Part shown: piece by piece, positions 18,919-28,321 of the stretch
How the letters are laid out: every line of letters begins with the position of its first letter
Numbering within the stretch: position 1 is the first letter of the stretch
Origin: Photobacterium lutimaris
Lineage (GTDB): Bacteria > Pseudomonadota > Gammaproteobacteria > Enterobacterales > Vibrionaceae
Assembly (NCBI RefSeq): GCF_003025555.1
Contig: NZ_PYMH01000001.1
Span: forward strand, 806,001 to 870,000
Direction: 5' to 3'
Length of the DNA: 64,000 nucleotides
The notes under the pieces: generated by a model
Database searches by the model: none
Told to the model about the DNA's origin: nothing
What the model saw: only the letters and a program-made list of their open reading frames with translations
Translations under genes and position numbers: made by a program

Positions 18919-20937
18919 TTACTTTGTAGGCATTGGCAAAATTTCAAACATGCCGTCAAAGTCATCCAGAGCACCGGCTAGCTGTTGTAGCAACTGGCCG
19001 TTACCTTCAACTTTTGCTTCACCCGACTTGACTAACGCTTCTAGCGTTGTATTACCCAGTACAATCTGAGTTAAGTCTTCTTTGGTGATGGTGAGTGTCA
19101 CGTCCGTACTCGGAAGTTCCTGTACCTGAATATTGGACATATTTGAATTTGATACTTCTCCATAGTATTTTTCATTCAAATCAGGGTGTACCACACTAAA
19201 GTTGAAGTTTAACCCTGCTTGCTCGACTTTCTCTGCATTTAGTTTTACCGCTACAAAGTCGAGGAACATGCCCGTTGGTGTATTGGCAATAACATCTGGA
19301 GACGCTAGCTTGATTGAAGGCTGTATGTCACCAGTACGTAGCTCTACAGCACCTTGAAGGTAAGAGTTACGCCACGCCATTGTTTCAGACTGATAGCCTT
19401 GCTGTTCAAAGCTGTCTGCAAGTGCGAAACGGTAATCGATGTTATTCGGGTCACATTGCACGAGGTCGTTAAACAGCTGTGATGCTTGTTGGTATTCACC
19501 TTTTTCGAAATGAACCATACCTGCCTTATACAGCGCTTCTTCACCAGCGGCTTCTACATACACACATGATTTATCTTTGGTTTGTAGCGGGTTTGTATTG
19601 ACCGGATTCAAGTCGTGATAACCTAAATATAAGTTCACTACCGCTCGTGCATTGTGGCTATACGAGCCGTGGTAACCGTTTGTATGCCATGTATCAAACT
19701 GTGATTGGGGAATAAGCTTCTCAATTTCACGGCCAACGTCATTGATAGAAACGCCGTGGTTAGCTAGTCGCATTGACTGATTATGGATAAAGCCATAATT
19801 GTCTCTTTGCAATGTCATATACTCTGAAATTTCGTTCAGATCAGTGGTTGGATCATTCCATACTGGTGCAGAGTGCGCAGCATGAATGTTGTCGACTAGC
19901 CCAGTGTCGACAAAGCGTAGCTTGAGTTCAGTTAGGTATTTTGTCCAGATTAATGAGTCACGTACTTTTGCACCGCGGAACGTATAAATGTTATGCATAC
20001 CATCGTAAGTCAGCTCTGCGGTATTCAAAGAGCGGTATTCAGGTACATAAAGTACTATTTCAGCGGGTGCTTCAGCGCCTGGCATATTAATCGCTAGGAA
20101 GTCCAAGCCATCAATAGTAATAAGCTTTTCTCGTTCTTGGATTTCATGGGTTGGTGCAACCAGCGTCACTTGTCCGCGAGAGGTACCTAAACCTAAAGCA
20201 TTATCAACAATACCTTTGGTGTTGTTATCAAGAGTGGTGCCATACTGGTAGTTTGCACGACGACTCATAGCTGTACCGGCAATCACATTCTCATCAGCAA
20301 GCTCTTTGATAAAGTCTTTCGGTGCGTAAATTTGAGCGTCATCAGCAAAGTCATCCGACTCAGCAATTGCTCGTGAGCCCCCGAAGTGGTCTGCATGCAT
20401 ATGTGAGTAAATCATACCCGTGATTTTGTGGTCGCCATTAACTGCGGGTAGGTGCATTTTTGCAAATTCCCAAGAGGCAGCCGCAGCTTCTTTGGACAAC
20501 AGAGGGTCATGAATCACATAGCCGTTATCGGTGCGATAGATAGTCATATTCGACAGATCAGCGCCACGGATTTGGTATACACCGTCGGTGACTTTATACA
20601 ATCCACCCGCCGCGTAATTGAGCATTCCTTGACGCCAGAGTGACGGATTCACTGAATCTGGCAACTCGTCGAGGCTCATCCCTGACATATACTGGAATCG
20701 GTTTTTAAGCTCGCCTGCTTCATGAGTCCCGAACTCTGCAATCAGTCCTTTTTGCGTACGCTCAAATGCGGATGAGTCATGCCATGGCAATTGTTTGGCT
20801 AATTCGGCATTAGCATTAAGTGTATGTTCGCTGGCTGGCTTTCCTTGATAACTCTCTAAGCTTGCATAATCAGCACTAGCGTTGAAAGAAACGATGATCG
20901 CGAGTGATAGAATTGAAGGTGCAAAACGGGTCTTCAT
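18919..20937 (-). CDS. Exported alkyl/aryl sulfatase, metallo-beta-lactamase fold (SdsA1/BDS1 type)
   Basis: A 672-residue protein with a signal peptide (to about residue 25), a metallo-beta-lactamase domain and a C-terminal SCP2-like domain, the SdsA1 layout. SHMHADHFGGSRAI is the zinc-binding HxHxDH motif; AEAPAEIVLYVPEY, AELTYDGMHNIYTFRGAKVR and AAHSAPVW match other family blocks. SdsA1-type enzymes cleave alkyl sulfates such as SDS to alcohol and sulfate. The ATG at 20937 was chosen because TGAGG lies upstream and the signal peptide begins there. Divergent from a LysR-type regulator that probably controls it. Confidence 0.88.
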   Translation of the reverse strand: MKTRFAPSILSLAIIVSFNASADYASLESYQGKPASEHTLNANAELAKQLPWHDSSAFERTQKGLIAEFGTHEAGELKNRFQYMSGMSLDELPDSVNPSLWRQGMLNYAAGGLYKVTDGVYQIRGADLSNMTIYRTDNGYVIHDPLLSKEAAAASWEFAKMHLPAVNGDHKITGMIYSHMHADHFGGSRAIAESDDFADDAQIYAPKDFIKELADENVIAGTAMSRRANYQYGTTLDNNTKGIVDNALGLGTSRGQVTLVAPTHEIQEREKLITIDGLDFLAINMPGAEAPAEIVLYVPEYRSLNTAELTYDGMHNIYTFRGAKVRDSLIWTKYLTELKLRFVDTGLVDNIHAAHSAPVWNDPTTDLNEISEYMTLQRDNYGFIHNQSMRLANHGVSINDVGREIEKLIPQSQFDTWHTNGYHGSYSHNARAVVNLYLGYHDLNPVNTNPLQTKDKSCVYVEAAGEEALYKAGMVHFEKGEYQQASQLFNDLVQCDPNNIDYRFALADSFEQQGYQSETMAWRNSYLQGAVELRTGDIQPSIKLASPDVIANTPTGMFLDFVAVKLNAEKVEQAGLNFNFSVVHPDLNEKYYGEVSNSNMSNIQVQELPSTDVTLTITKEDLTQIVLGNTTLEALVKSGEAKVEGNGQLLQQLAGALDDFDGMFEILPMPTK

Positions 20938-21055
20938 TGGGAGCCTCATTGTTTTCAGTATTGGGTACAGAGCCAATATACGCGCTTGACACATAACGAA
21001 GAATGCATGAAAGTGTATATAAGACATCATGGTTTGTTATGTATTAAGGGCGTTA

Positions 21056-21958
21056 ATGTTCAACAATATGGATTTGAATCTTCTGAAAGTGTTTGTCGCC
21101 GTTTATCGTCATCGTTCAATAACGTTGGCGGCAGAAGAGATAGGAATGACACAACCGGGTGTTAGTGGGCTTCTCAAGCGCCTGCATCATCAACTTGACG
21201 TACAACTATTTGTTCGCTCAGGCCGTGGCATAGTCCCCACACATCAAGCCCGAGAGTTAATGCGGCAGGTTGAGCCGGCACTTATTCAAATTCAAAATGC
21301 ACTTGAGGGAATTGAATCGTTTTCAACCGACCATGATCGGCGATTTGTCATATATGCTTCCGAGCCGGCCATGTTAATGTTATTGCCTAAAATAGAAGCG
21401 GATGATTCACTTGGTAACGTCAAAATAGAGCTTCATCCGACGTTTTCTAGCGAGGAAAAGCTCATCAATAGCCTTAATCAGCAAAGAGTGGATTTGGCCA
21501 TCGATTTCGCGAACTATTCCGCCCCGTCGTTTTTGTTTGAGCACCTATTTGAAGATGAGCTTTGTATTATTGTACGTAAGCACCATCCAAGGATTGATGA
21601 CGCCATATCATTGGAGCAATACTATCAAGAGAAGCACATTACATTGAAGCTACGCAGAGAGGATGCTTACCTTGCCGACTACTTTACCGAAGAGAGTTTG
21701 GACGAGCGTCATATCGCTGCGGAATGCGACTCTTTGCTTTCTCAGATGTCTATGATTTCTAACAGCGACTGTGTAGCCGTGATGTCCAGACGTTTAGCCA
21801 GAATGTTTGCCGAAAAGTTAGATATTAAGATGCTCGAAGCGCCTTTTACCAGTATCCCTATTCGTTATCGCATAATGACTCATAACCGAATGAAGCAAAG
21901 CCCTTCTAATCAATGGCTGCGGCAAAAGCTCAAGTCATATTTTCCGCACTCTGAGTGA
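21056..21958 (+). CDS. LysR-family transcriptional regulator
   Basis: A 300-residue LysR regulator. The N-terminal helix-turn-helix (LLKVFVAVYRHRSITLAAEE, then MTQPGVSGLLKRLHHQL) is followed by a periplasmic-binding-protein-like effector domain. AAGGG lies six bases before the ATG at 21056. It is divergent from the alkylsulfatase gene across about 118 bases, the usual layout for a LysR protein regulating its neighbour; the target is inferred. No effector can be deduced. Confidence 0.87.
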   Translation: MFNNMDLNLLKVFVAVYRHRSITLAAEEIGMTQPGVSGLLKRLHHQLDVQLFVRSGRGIVPTHQARELMRQVEPALIQIQNALEGIESFSTDHDRRFVIYASEPAMLMLLPKIEADDSLGNVKIELHPTFSSEEKLINSLNQQRVDLAIDFANYSAPSFLFEHLFEDELCIIVRKHHPRIDDAISLEQYYQEKHITLKLRREDAYLADYFTEESLDERHIAAECDSLLSQMSMISNSDCVAVMSRRLARMFAEKLDIKMLEAPFTSIPIRYRIMTHNRMKQSPSNQWLRQKLKSYFPHSE

Positions 21959-21998
21959 ATAGCCTGAGCATTCATTAACCCACACTGTCACTGTGTGA

Positions 21999-22550
21999 TT
22001 ATTTGTCTTCGGTGTGAGCGAAGTTTGTGGATGTTAGGTGACCCAGAACCTGCACTTTGAGGAACGCCGCTAGCGTTTTGGCGTCTTTGATCTCATTCAG
22101 CGCGACCTTGCGAAGAAACTCAGCAGGAGTCAGTTTTATAACTTCAATCACTTCATCTTCATCGCATTGGGCTTGGCAAGGCTTAAGGTCCGTTGCCAGA
22201 AACAGATACTGCACCTCGTCACAGAATCCAGGAACAGGAAACAGCTCCCCCAAGTTATGCCAGTGGCGTGCACTCAGTTGGGTTTCTTCTGCTAACTCGC
22301 GTTGGGCGCAGCCAAGAATATCTTCATTGCTTTCTAGGGTGCCTGCTGGAAATTCCAATATCCAATCCTTGATGGCAGGCCGGTATTGGTTAAGCATCAC
22401 CAGATCACCCGCTTTGTCGATAGGAACGATAATCACCGCTCCGGGGTGTTTAACGGTTGTAAACTCAACCTCCCTTCCATCGGGAAGGGTGTGCTGTGAC
22501 TGTTCGACAGAGAAACATTTCCATTGGCAAAGGGTTGTTGTAGTCATCAT
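21999..22550 (-). CDS. Nudix hydrolase (ADP-ribose pyrophosphatase-like)
   Basis: A 183-residue Nudix protein resembling ADP-ribose pyrophosphatases, which hydrolyse nucleoside diphosphate sugars. The Nudix box is read as GTLESNEDILGCAQRELAEE followed by TQL. The REXXEE core is intact, but the glycine that normally follows (EExG) is Q. The ATG at 22550 lies two bases after the stop of the upstream GGDEF gene, so the two are probably co-transcribed. The longer in-frame start at 22583 lies inside the GGDEF gene and is less likely. Confidence 0.82.
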   Translation of the reverse strand: MMTTTTLCQWKCFSVEQSQHTLPDGREVEFTTVKHPGAVIIVPIDKAGDLVMLNQYRPAIKDWILEFPAGTLESNEDILGCAQRELAEETQLSARHWHNLGELFPVPGFCDEVQYLFLATDLKPCQAQCDEDEVIEVIKLTPAEFLRKVALNEIKDAKTLAAFLKVQVLGHLTSTNFAHTEDK

Positions 22551-22552
22551 TT

Positions 22553-23602
22553 TTATCCAATCGCAATTTGATCTTTGCCCCAATTTTTCGCTCGAAGCAG
22601 GGCGCTGTCAGCTTTGATGTAATCAAGGCTGAAGTTCTGGTATTCGACTAACGTTAGGCCGATACTGACGGTGACCGAAAGGTGCTTTCCGCACTCCAAT
22701 TCTAGCTGCCATTTTTTGATGTCTTGTATAATTTTCAGGGCGTTGAGTTCAGCGTTGGCTTGTGAAGTGTCAGGTAACAGCAAACAAAACTCACCACTTC
22801 CCATGCGGGCCAGACTGTCGCCGACGCGTAGGTGTTGGTTCAAGTGTTGCGACACCATAATAAGCACTTGATCGCCAACCTCTAATCCATACCTGTCATT
22901 GATGTCTTTTAGGTTGTCAATATCAATGAGAAGCAATGATAAATCTTTCAAGTAACGATTACATCGGTAAGCTTGGTGGATATATTGCTCCTCTAGACCC
23001 TTACGGTTTAGTTGTCCGGTGAGAAAATCTTTCTTGGCGGTGACTTTTACTCGGTTAATGGCTTCGTTTCGGTGTTGGGCCAGTAAGTAGGCCATCACCA
23101 AAACCATGGTATAGGCGCTGATATTTTGCAGGGCTTCGTTAATTTGAAGGTGCTTTTGGATATATTCATCGGCACTCATTGCGACGTAATACAATCCAAA
23201 AAGTAGGCTATACCAATATGCATACTGATGCCTCAGGGTGAAAAAGCACAGTAATGGTATGGTGAGGGCAATGGTGTTATTTAATAAATTTGGCCCGTCG
23301 GTGTAAAACCCGTGAATGCAATTGGTAGTGGTATATACAATAAAAACCCAGATAAGGATTCGAGGGCTATCGGTACGTTTATTGACCGATGTCAGGCATT
23401 GGCACAGTAGTGCCCCTAACAGGGCTTGGCTGGTTAACCAAAGTGAACTTGTTGCCACGAAATAAGAAAAAGCAATGATGAGATAAATGATGCCGGCAAC
23501 AGGAAAGAGAATGGACAACTGCCTTTTTAGCGTTTCCTTACTAAGTTCAATATAGGCATGATTGTCTGATTGTAACTGGTGGCTCTTAAAAACCATATTC
23601 AT
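22553..23602 (-). CDS. Membrane GGDEF-domain protein with degenerate active site
   Basis: A 349-residue protein with about six predicted membrane segments (residues 28-175) and a C-terminal GGDEF domain beginning at KKDFLTGQLNRKG. The signature is GSGEF (268-272) in place of GGDEF/GGEEF, so the metal-binding acidic residue is lost and cyclase activity is doubtful. The inhibitory-site motif RVGD (259-262) is intact at the correct five-residue spacing, so it may bind c-di-GMP as a sensor. No ribosome site stands out before the ATG. It is followed at once by the Nudix gene. Confidence 0.82.
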   Translation of the reverse strand: MNMVFKSHQLQSDNHAYIELSKETLKRQLSILFPVAGIIYLIIAFSYFVATSSLWLTSQALLGALLCQCLTSVNKRTDSPRILIWVFIVYTTTNCIHGFYTDGPNLLNNTIALTIPLLCFFTLRHQYAYWYSLLFGLYYVAMSADEYIQKHLQINEALQNISAYTMVLVMAYLLAQHRNEAINRVKVTAKKDFLTGQLNRKGLEEQYIHQAYRCNRYLKDLSLLLIDIDNLKDINDRYGLEVGDQVLIMVSQHLNQHLRVGDSLARMGSGEFCLLLPDTSQANAELNALKIIQDIKKWQLELECGKHLSVTVSIGLTLVEYQNFSLDYIKADSALLRAKNWGKDQIAIG

Positions 23603-23750
23603 GGTAGAAGGTTATCCCTAAAGCAAATATCCAGCCAATACGCAACGTCGCGCATTGACTGGAGTAGCTTAATCCAAGGTGAGAACCTTGTCTAATTTTC
23701 TTGCGAAAAAAATGTAATTAAATAATCCGTGATACTCAAGCATTGCCAAT

Positions 23751-24683
23751 TTAACTAATGAATATTTTCAATAGCTTAGTTACGGTTTCTGGCTGTTCGT
23801 TAGTGACACCATGTGCTGTTTCAGGTAACACTATGATGGCGGAGTTCAGGTGCTGACTTAGCGCAATCCCATTTTTCAGCGGGAAGATTTTATCGCTATC
23901 ACCCCAAATAAGCATTGTTGGCGGGAATACAGCTGTGTTTGCCTTTGCAATATTCTCACGATCAACAACAAGAGACTGTATTAAAAGCTCTTTTTCTTTT
24001 TTAAAAGGAGAAAAATAGCCGCTGTAGATCTGATTGGCGACAAAATCAGGCATACTTTTAGGTTCATAGAATACATTGTCAAACAGTCGCCTTACTTCCT
24101 GGCTGTTCGTTGGTACGAAAAGCTGCTCTGGCTTTTCAACACCGGCACGAAGACATAGTTCTTCAAGATCGGTGTCGCTGAACAGTGGACCCGGGCTAGC
24201 AATGATTACACCTTTGTTTACTCGATCAGGCTTCATCATCATGTTGTAGGCAATAAAGCCACCATAGGAGATGCCAGCGACGTTGACGTTTTCGATCTCA
24301 AGGGCATCAAGCAGCTGCCACATTGTCTCGGTTTGCGTTGTTAGGTTAGGGGGGCCCATGCTATAAGACTCACCAAACCAAGCTAAATCGGGTGCGATAA
24401 CTTGATAATGTTTGCTCAACTCAAGCATCTCGTCTTTCCAGGTTGCGACCGCCGTTCCGCCAAATCCATGGATCAGCAATAAAGGCTCACCTGTTCCGCC
24501 GACCCAATATTTAAGCTGACCACCTTCTTTGAGGTTAAGGATATGCTCCTGGTAACCTTTGGCGTACAGCTGGTCATGATCATGTTTTTCTTTCCATTGA
24601 ACTAATTCACACCCGTTAAGCACAAGAAGGGTGAGAAATAAGGCAATGAATTTAGCCGGTTGGCGGCTGAACAGGTAGTGCAT
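23751..24683 (-). CDS. Lipoprotein alpha/beta hydrolase
   Basis: A 310-residue alpha/beta hydrolase with a lipoprotein signal (LLVLNGC, cysteine near residue 24), hence probably attached to the inner or outer membrane on the periplasmic side. Visible are the oxyanion-hole HGFGG, the nucleophile elbow GISYGG, the acid in LIWGDSDKIFP and the histidine in TAHGV, so the catalytic triad is complete. The substrate is unknown. The ATG at 24683 is preferred because GGAG lies upstream and the signal begins there. Single gene, divergent from galE. Confidence 0.82.
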   Translation of the reverse strand: MHYLFSRQPAKFIALFLTLLVLNGCELVQWKEKHDHDQLYAKGYQEHILNLKEGGQLKYWVGGTGEPLLLIHGFGGTAVATWKDEMLELSKHYQVIAPDLAWFGESYSMGPPNLTTQTETMWQLLDALEIENVNVAGISYGGFIAYNMMMKPDRVNKGVIIASPGPLFSDTDLEELCLRAGVEKPEQLFVPTNSQEVRRLFDNVFYEPKSMPDFVANQIYSGYFSPFKKEKELLIQSLVVDRENIAKANTAVFPPTMLIWGDSDKIFPLKNGIALSQHLNSAIIVLPETAHGVTNEQPETVTKLLKIFIS

Positions 24684-24877
24684 GAGAATTTCTCCATTCC
24701 CAGAAATAAAAACGCCAATATTATACACTGTTTTATTTGTGTTGGCAGTAGACAGATTATTGCTCTCAATTTATAGGTTTACTGTGATCGTTACTTTATT
24801 TTCCAGTGAGTTATGTTACTTTATGGCCAGATTAACTAAAATTGTTTGAGTAATTCCTCACTCAAAGGGAGATAAGC

Positions 24878-25894
24878 ATGCGAGTTCTCGTCACCGGTGG
24901 TATGGGCTACATTGGCAGCCACACTTGTGTTCAGATGATTGAAGCGGGTATGACACCTATTATTGTTGACAACCTATACAACAGTAAGAAGTCTGTGTTG
25001 GCAAGAATTGAAAAACTGACAGGTGCTACGCCTGCATTTTATCAAGGCGATATTCGTGATCGTGCTTTTCTTGATAAGGTATTAGCGGAAAATGAGATCG
25101 AATCGGTCATTCACTTTGCTGGCCTTAAAGCTGTGGGTGAGTCAGTAGAAAAGCCGCTTGAGTACTATGACAACAACGTTCACGGTACCTTGGTTTTGGT
25201 TGAAGCGATGCGTGCCGCAGGTGTTAATAGCCTGATTTTCAGTTCATCTGCAACGGTTTACGGCGATCCGGCAAGCGTGCCGATTACCGAAGACTTCCCA
25301 ACCAGCGCAACTAACCCTTATGGTCGTAGTAAATTAATGGTTGAAGAGTGTCTGACGGACATTCAAAAAGCCCACCCAGAAATGAGCATTACGCTACTGC
25401 GTTACTTTAACCCTGTTGGTTCACACCAAAGTGGTGAGATGGGTGAAGATCCGCAAGGGATCCCTAATAACTTGATGCCATTTATCTCGCAGGTTGCTGT
25501 AGGCCGACGTGAATTCCTATCTGTATTCGGTGATGACTACCCAACAGTGGATGGTACTGGTGTACGCGATTATATTCACGTACTTGATTTGGCCGATGGT
25601 CATTTGGCTGCGCTAAATTATAAGGGTAAAGAAGCTGGCCTGCATATCTACAACCTAGGTACAGGCAATGGCTTTAGTGTATTGCAAATGGTGAATGCTT
25701 TTGCCAAGTCTGCCGGTGTTGATGTTGCTTATAAAATTGCCCCTCGTCGTGCGGGTGACATTGCTGAGTGCTGGGCTGATCCTGCGAAAGCTAAATCTGA
25801 ATTGCATTGGGAAGCGACGCGTACGATCGATGATATGACTTCAGATACGTGGCGTTGGCAGTCTGCTAACCCAACGGGTTACCCAGATTTGTAA
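24878..25894 (+). CDS. galE: UDP-glucose 4-epimerase
   Basis: A 338-residue NAD-dependent epimerase of full length, interconverting UDP-glucose and UDP-galactose. It has the N-terminal TGGMGYIGSHTCVQM, the serine motif SSSATVYG, the catalytic YGRSK and LRYFNPVGSHQSG. It feeds UDP-sugars to surface polysaccharide pathways; a link to the Pel genes in this window is possible but unproven. AGGGAGA lies before the ATG. It is a single transcription unit ending in a strong terminator. Confidence 0.95.
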   Translation: MRVLVTGGMGYIGSHTCVQMIEAGMTPIIVDNLYNSKKSVLARIEKLTGATPAFYQGDIRDRAFLDKVLAENEIESVIHFAGLKAVGESVEKPLEYYDNNVHGTLVLVEAMRAAGVNSLIFSSSATVYGDPASVPITEDFPTSATNPYGRSKLMVEECLTDIQKAHPEMSITLLRYFNPVGSHQSGEMGEDPQGIPNNLMPFISQVAVGRREFLSVFGDDYPTVDGTGVRDYIHVLDLADGHLAALNYKGKEAGLHIYNLGTGNGFSVLQMVNAFAKSAGVDVAYKIAPRRAGDIAECWADPAKAKSELHWEATRTIDDMTSDTWRWQSANPTGYPDL

Positions 25895-25925
25895 TCAAGC
25901 CAGTGAATTTGTTTTAAGTATGAAT

Positions 25926-25952
25926 AAGCCCGCAATCGTGCGGGCTTTGTTT
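25926..25952 (+). terminator. Terminator of galE
   Basis: AAGCCCGCA (25926-25934) pairs with TGCGGGCTT (25939-25947) with a four-base loop, followed by TGTTTT. Confidence 0.85.
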
Positions 25953-25999
25953 TGAACATTTTTAAAGCGTTCATTTACCTGCTGATTGCGAGGCTAGCT

Positions 26000-26611
26000 T
26001 CAAGATACACTTTCCCGCTGATATGGCTTGATGATATGAAAAAGTATCAAACTGGTGAACGCACCTAATGTATCTGCGAACATATCTTTTTGTGCATCCC
26101 AAATATCGCCTTGGCTACCAAGGAACTCAATACCGGCATCACCGCCTGCTAGAGATGCATACCACCATTCGATGATCTCGTACCCAGCGGCAATAGCCAT
26201 AATGGTTGCGAGTGCAAATAATGTGGCTACGAGCGGTTTACAGTATTGTTTGCGAACGATGAACTCGGCAATAGGGTAGGCATAAAGGCCGATTGAAAAG
26301 TGTGCTATGCGGTCGAAGTTGTTCCGCTGAGAACCGGTCAATTCGGTAAACCAATCGAAAGGAACGTTGGCGAATGTATAATGGGCACCAATAGTGTGAA
26401 GCGACATCCATATAGCAATAAGGATATAAGCGGTGTTAGAAAATTGGAAAAAACGATAGGTCATTAGCAAGGGCGCTAATATCGATACAACAGGAATAAT
26501 TTCGGCTAACCATACATCAGGAAACTGAGGATCAAGACCTGACCAAATAATAATCAGGGTCACAATAATGAAGGCTGTAACAGGGACAGTATGGCTGCGA
26601 ATTTGTGTCAT
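26000..26611 (-). CDS. DUF2238 inner-membrane protein (YjdF-like)
   Basis: A 203-residue protein with about six membrane segments. It resembles E. coli YjdF (DUF2238), including the features HYTFANVPFDW, NNFDRIAHFSIGLYAYP, EIIEWW and GSQGDIWDAQKDMFADTLGA. The molecular function of the family is not established. It stands alone, convergent with galE. The conserved charged and aromatic residues inside membrane segments suggest an enzyme or transporter rather than a simple structural protein, but that is inference. Confidence 0.82.
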   Translation of the reverse strand: MTQIRSHTVPVTAFIIVTLIIIWSGLDPQFPDVWLAEIIPVVSILAPLLMTYRFFQFSNTAYILIAIWMSLHTIGAHYTFANVPFDWFTELTGSQRNNFDRIAHFSIGLYAYPIAEFIVRKQYCKPLVATLFALATIMAIAAGYEIIEWWYASLAGGDAGIEFLGSQGDIWDAQKDMFADTLGAFTSLILFHIIKPYQRESVS

Positions 26612-26799
26612 TAATTCAAGATCCTACATCATTCTTATGCATATAGGTTAGCATAACAAAGATGTCTATTACTGAACACACCCATCGTTTTCTACCGGTG
26701 CGTTGATTAGGTGTTTGATTTAGTTGTTCAGGAAGTACGTTATCTTCATGAAAAGCCATTAAATCTGTATCAATTAGGTGCTAGCAAACTGAAATGTGG

Positions 26800-26805
26800 T
26801 ATAAT
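26800..26805 (+). promoter_or_regulatory. Extended -10 promoter element for the helicase gene
   Basis: TGG followed by TATAAT (26797-26805) is a perfect extended -10 element. No good -35 is visible, which an extended -10 can compensate for. It predicts a start near 26812 and a leader of about 90 bases. Confidence 0.6.
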
Positions 26806-26830
26806 GCCCAGCTAACCAAATTTAGAGCTG

Positions 26831-26846
26831 TGTGATTACTGTCACA
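26831..26846. promoter_or_regulatory. Perfect CRP-type half-sites in the helicase leader
   Basis: TGTGA-TTACTG-TCACA matches the CRP consensus half-sites and spacing. It lies about 25 bases downstream of the extended -10, a position that would suit repression or a roadblock, or a second promoter. CRP binding is inference; the palindrome could also fold as a small RNA hairpin. Confidence 0.5.
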
Positions 26847-26901
26847 TAGGCTCGTACTGTATTATTCTTGCTCATAGTTGGGCAATTACCGGAGCATCAC
26901 T

Positions 26902-28242
26902 TTGCAATTTAACGATCTTGGATTAGACCAGCGCCTACTTAAAAGACTTAACCACTTGGCGTTCGATAAACCAACTGAAATTCAAAAAGCAGCAATCCCT
27001 GTTGGCATTCTAGGCAAAGATATCTTGGCCTCGTCCAAAACAGGTTCTGGTAAAACACTGGCCTTTTTGTTGCCAGCTATGCAGCGCATGTATCGTAGCA
27101 AGCCATTTACTCGCCGTGACCCACGTGTTTTGGTATTAACTCCAACTCGTGAATTAGCAAAACAAGTTTTTGCACAATTACGTACTTTAAACGCGGGTAC
27201 GCCGTACGATGGTGCGTTGATTGTGGGTGGCGAGAACTTTAACGACCAAGTTAAAGAACTACGTAAAGATCCAATGTTTGTGATTGCAACCCCAGGACGT
27301 TTGGCTGACCATCTTGAACATCGCAGTACCCACCTTGATGGTTTGGAAATGCTGATCCTAGATGAAGCTGACCGTATGTTGGATCTCGGCTTTGAAGATC
27401 AACTTCGCCGCATTCATGAAGCTGCCAACCACCGTCGCCGCCAGACAATGATGTTTTCAGCAACGCTTGACCACACAGATGTTGTTAGCGTTGCCAGCGA
27501 TATGCTGAATGCACCAAAACGTCTCTCTATTGGCCACTCAGCAGAAGAGCACACTGATATTACTCAGCGTTTCTTCCTTTGTGATCACCTAGATCACAAG
27601 CAAGCATTGCTAGATAAGGTTCTGGAAACTGAAAACTATAACCAGTTGATTATCTTCACTGCAACCCGTGCTGACACCGATCGTCTAACCAAAGAGTTGA
27701 ACGAGCGTAAATTAAAAGCGGTTGCGTTGAGTGGTGATATGAACCAGACCCAACGTAATGCGATCATGAGTCAGTTCGAACGTGACTGTCACAAGATCCT
27801 TGTTACCACTGATGTTGCATCTCGTGGTTTGGATATCGAAAAAGTCTCTCATGTGATTAACTTCGATATGCCAAAGCATGCAGAAGAATACGTGCACCGT
27901 ATTGGTCGTACTGGCCGTGCCGGTAACAAAGGCGATGCGATATCACTTGTTGGCCCTAAAGACTGGAAGAGCTTCAAAAACGTAGAAGCTTTCCTTCAGC
28001 AGACAATCAGCTTTACGACTTTTGAAGGTCTTGAAGGTAAGTTCAAAGGCTTGAAGCCAGCACCGAAGAAGAAATTTGTTAAGAAGAAGCCGACTTCCGA
28101 TAAGCCTGCAGCGAAGAAGCAGCAAGCTAAGCCTAAGGCCAAGAAGAAGGTTGATAAGCGTTTCTACGACAACGTGGCTGTTGGTGATAGTGTCTTTATT
28201 CCTAAGAAGAAAAAGCCGGTTAGCCCGTCTTCTGAAGACTAA
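26902..28242 (+). CDS. DEAD-box ATP-dependent RNA helicase
   Basis: A 446-residue DEAD-box helicase with all motifs: SSKTGSGKT (I), PTRELA (Ia), TPGR (Ib), LDEADRM (II), FSATLD (III), VTTDVASRGLDI (V) and HRIGRTGRAG (VI). The tail from about residue 375 is lysine-rich (KKKFVKKK, KPKAKKK) for RNA binding and ends VAVGDSVFIPKKKK, a signature I recall from Vibrio homologues. It probably acts in ribosome assembly or cold RNA remodelling. The start is taken as TTG 26902, eight bases after GGAG; no ATG fits, and the upstream GTG at 26878 lacks a site. Confidence 0.88.
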   Translation: MQFNDLGLDQRLLKRLNHLAFDKPTEIQKAAIPVGILGKDILASSKTGSGKTLAFLLPAMQRMYRSKPFTRRDPRVLVLTPTRELAKQVFAQLRTLNAGTPYDGALIVGGENFNDQVKELRKDPMFVIATPGRLADHLEHRSTHLDGLEMLILDEADRMLDLGFEDQLRRIHEAANHRRRQTMMFSATLDHTDVVSVASDMLNAPKRLSIGHSAEEHTDITQRFFLCDHLDHKQALLDKVLETENYNQLIIFTATRADTDRLTKELNERKLKAVALSGDMNQTQRNAIMSQFERDCHKILVTTDVASRGLDIEKVSHVINFDMPKHAEEYVHRIGRTGRAGNKGDAISLVGPKDWKSFKNVEAFLQQTISFTTFEGLEGKFKGLKPAPKKKFVKKKPTSDKPAAKKQQAKPKAKKKVDKRFYDNVAVGDSVFIPKKKKPVSPSSED

Positions 28243-28264
28243 CAGCAATGTTTGAGTATCAATG

Positions 28265-28295
28265 AAAAATGCCAGTCCGTGACTGGCATTTTTTT
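28265..28295. terminator. Bidirectional terminator between helicase and bkd operon
   Basis: AAAAATGCCAGTC (28265-28277) pairs perfectly with GACTGGCATTTTT (28281-28293) around CGT, with T-runs on either strand. It lies between convergent genes. Confidence 0.88.
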
Positions 28296-28321
28296 TGCTT
28301 AAGTCTAAGAGTTGAACCTAT

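Noticed and set aside
21975..21997. CACAC...GTGTG inverted repeat between the LysR and Nudix genes as a terminator
   Set aside because: Only about five base pairs form and no T-run follows on either strand.
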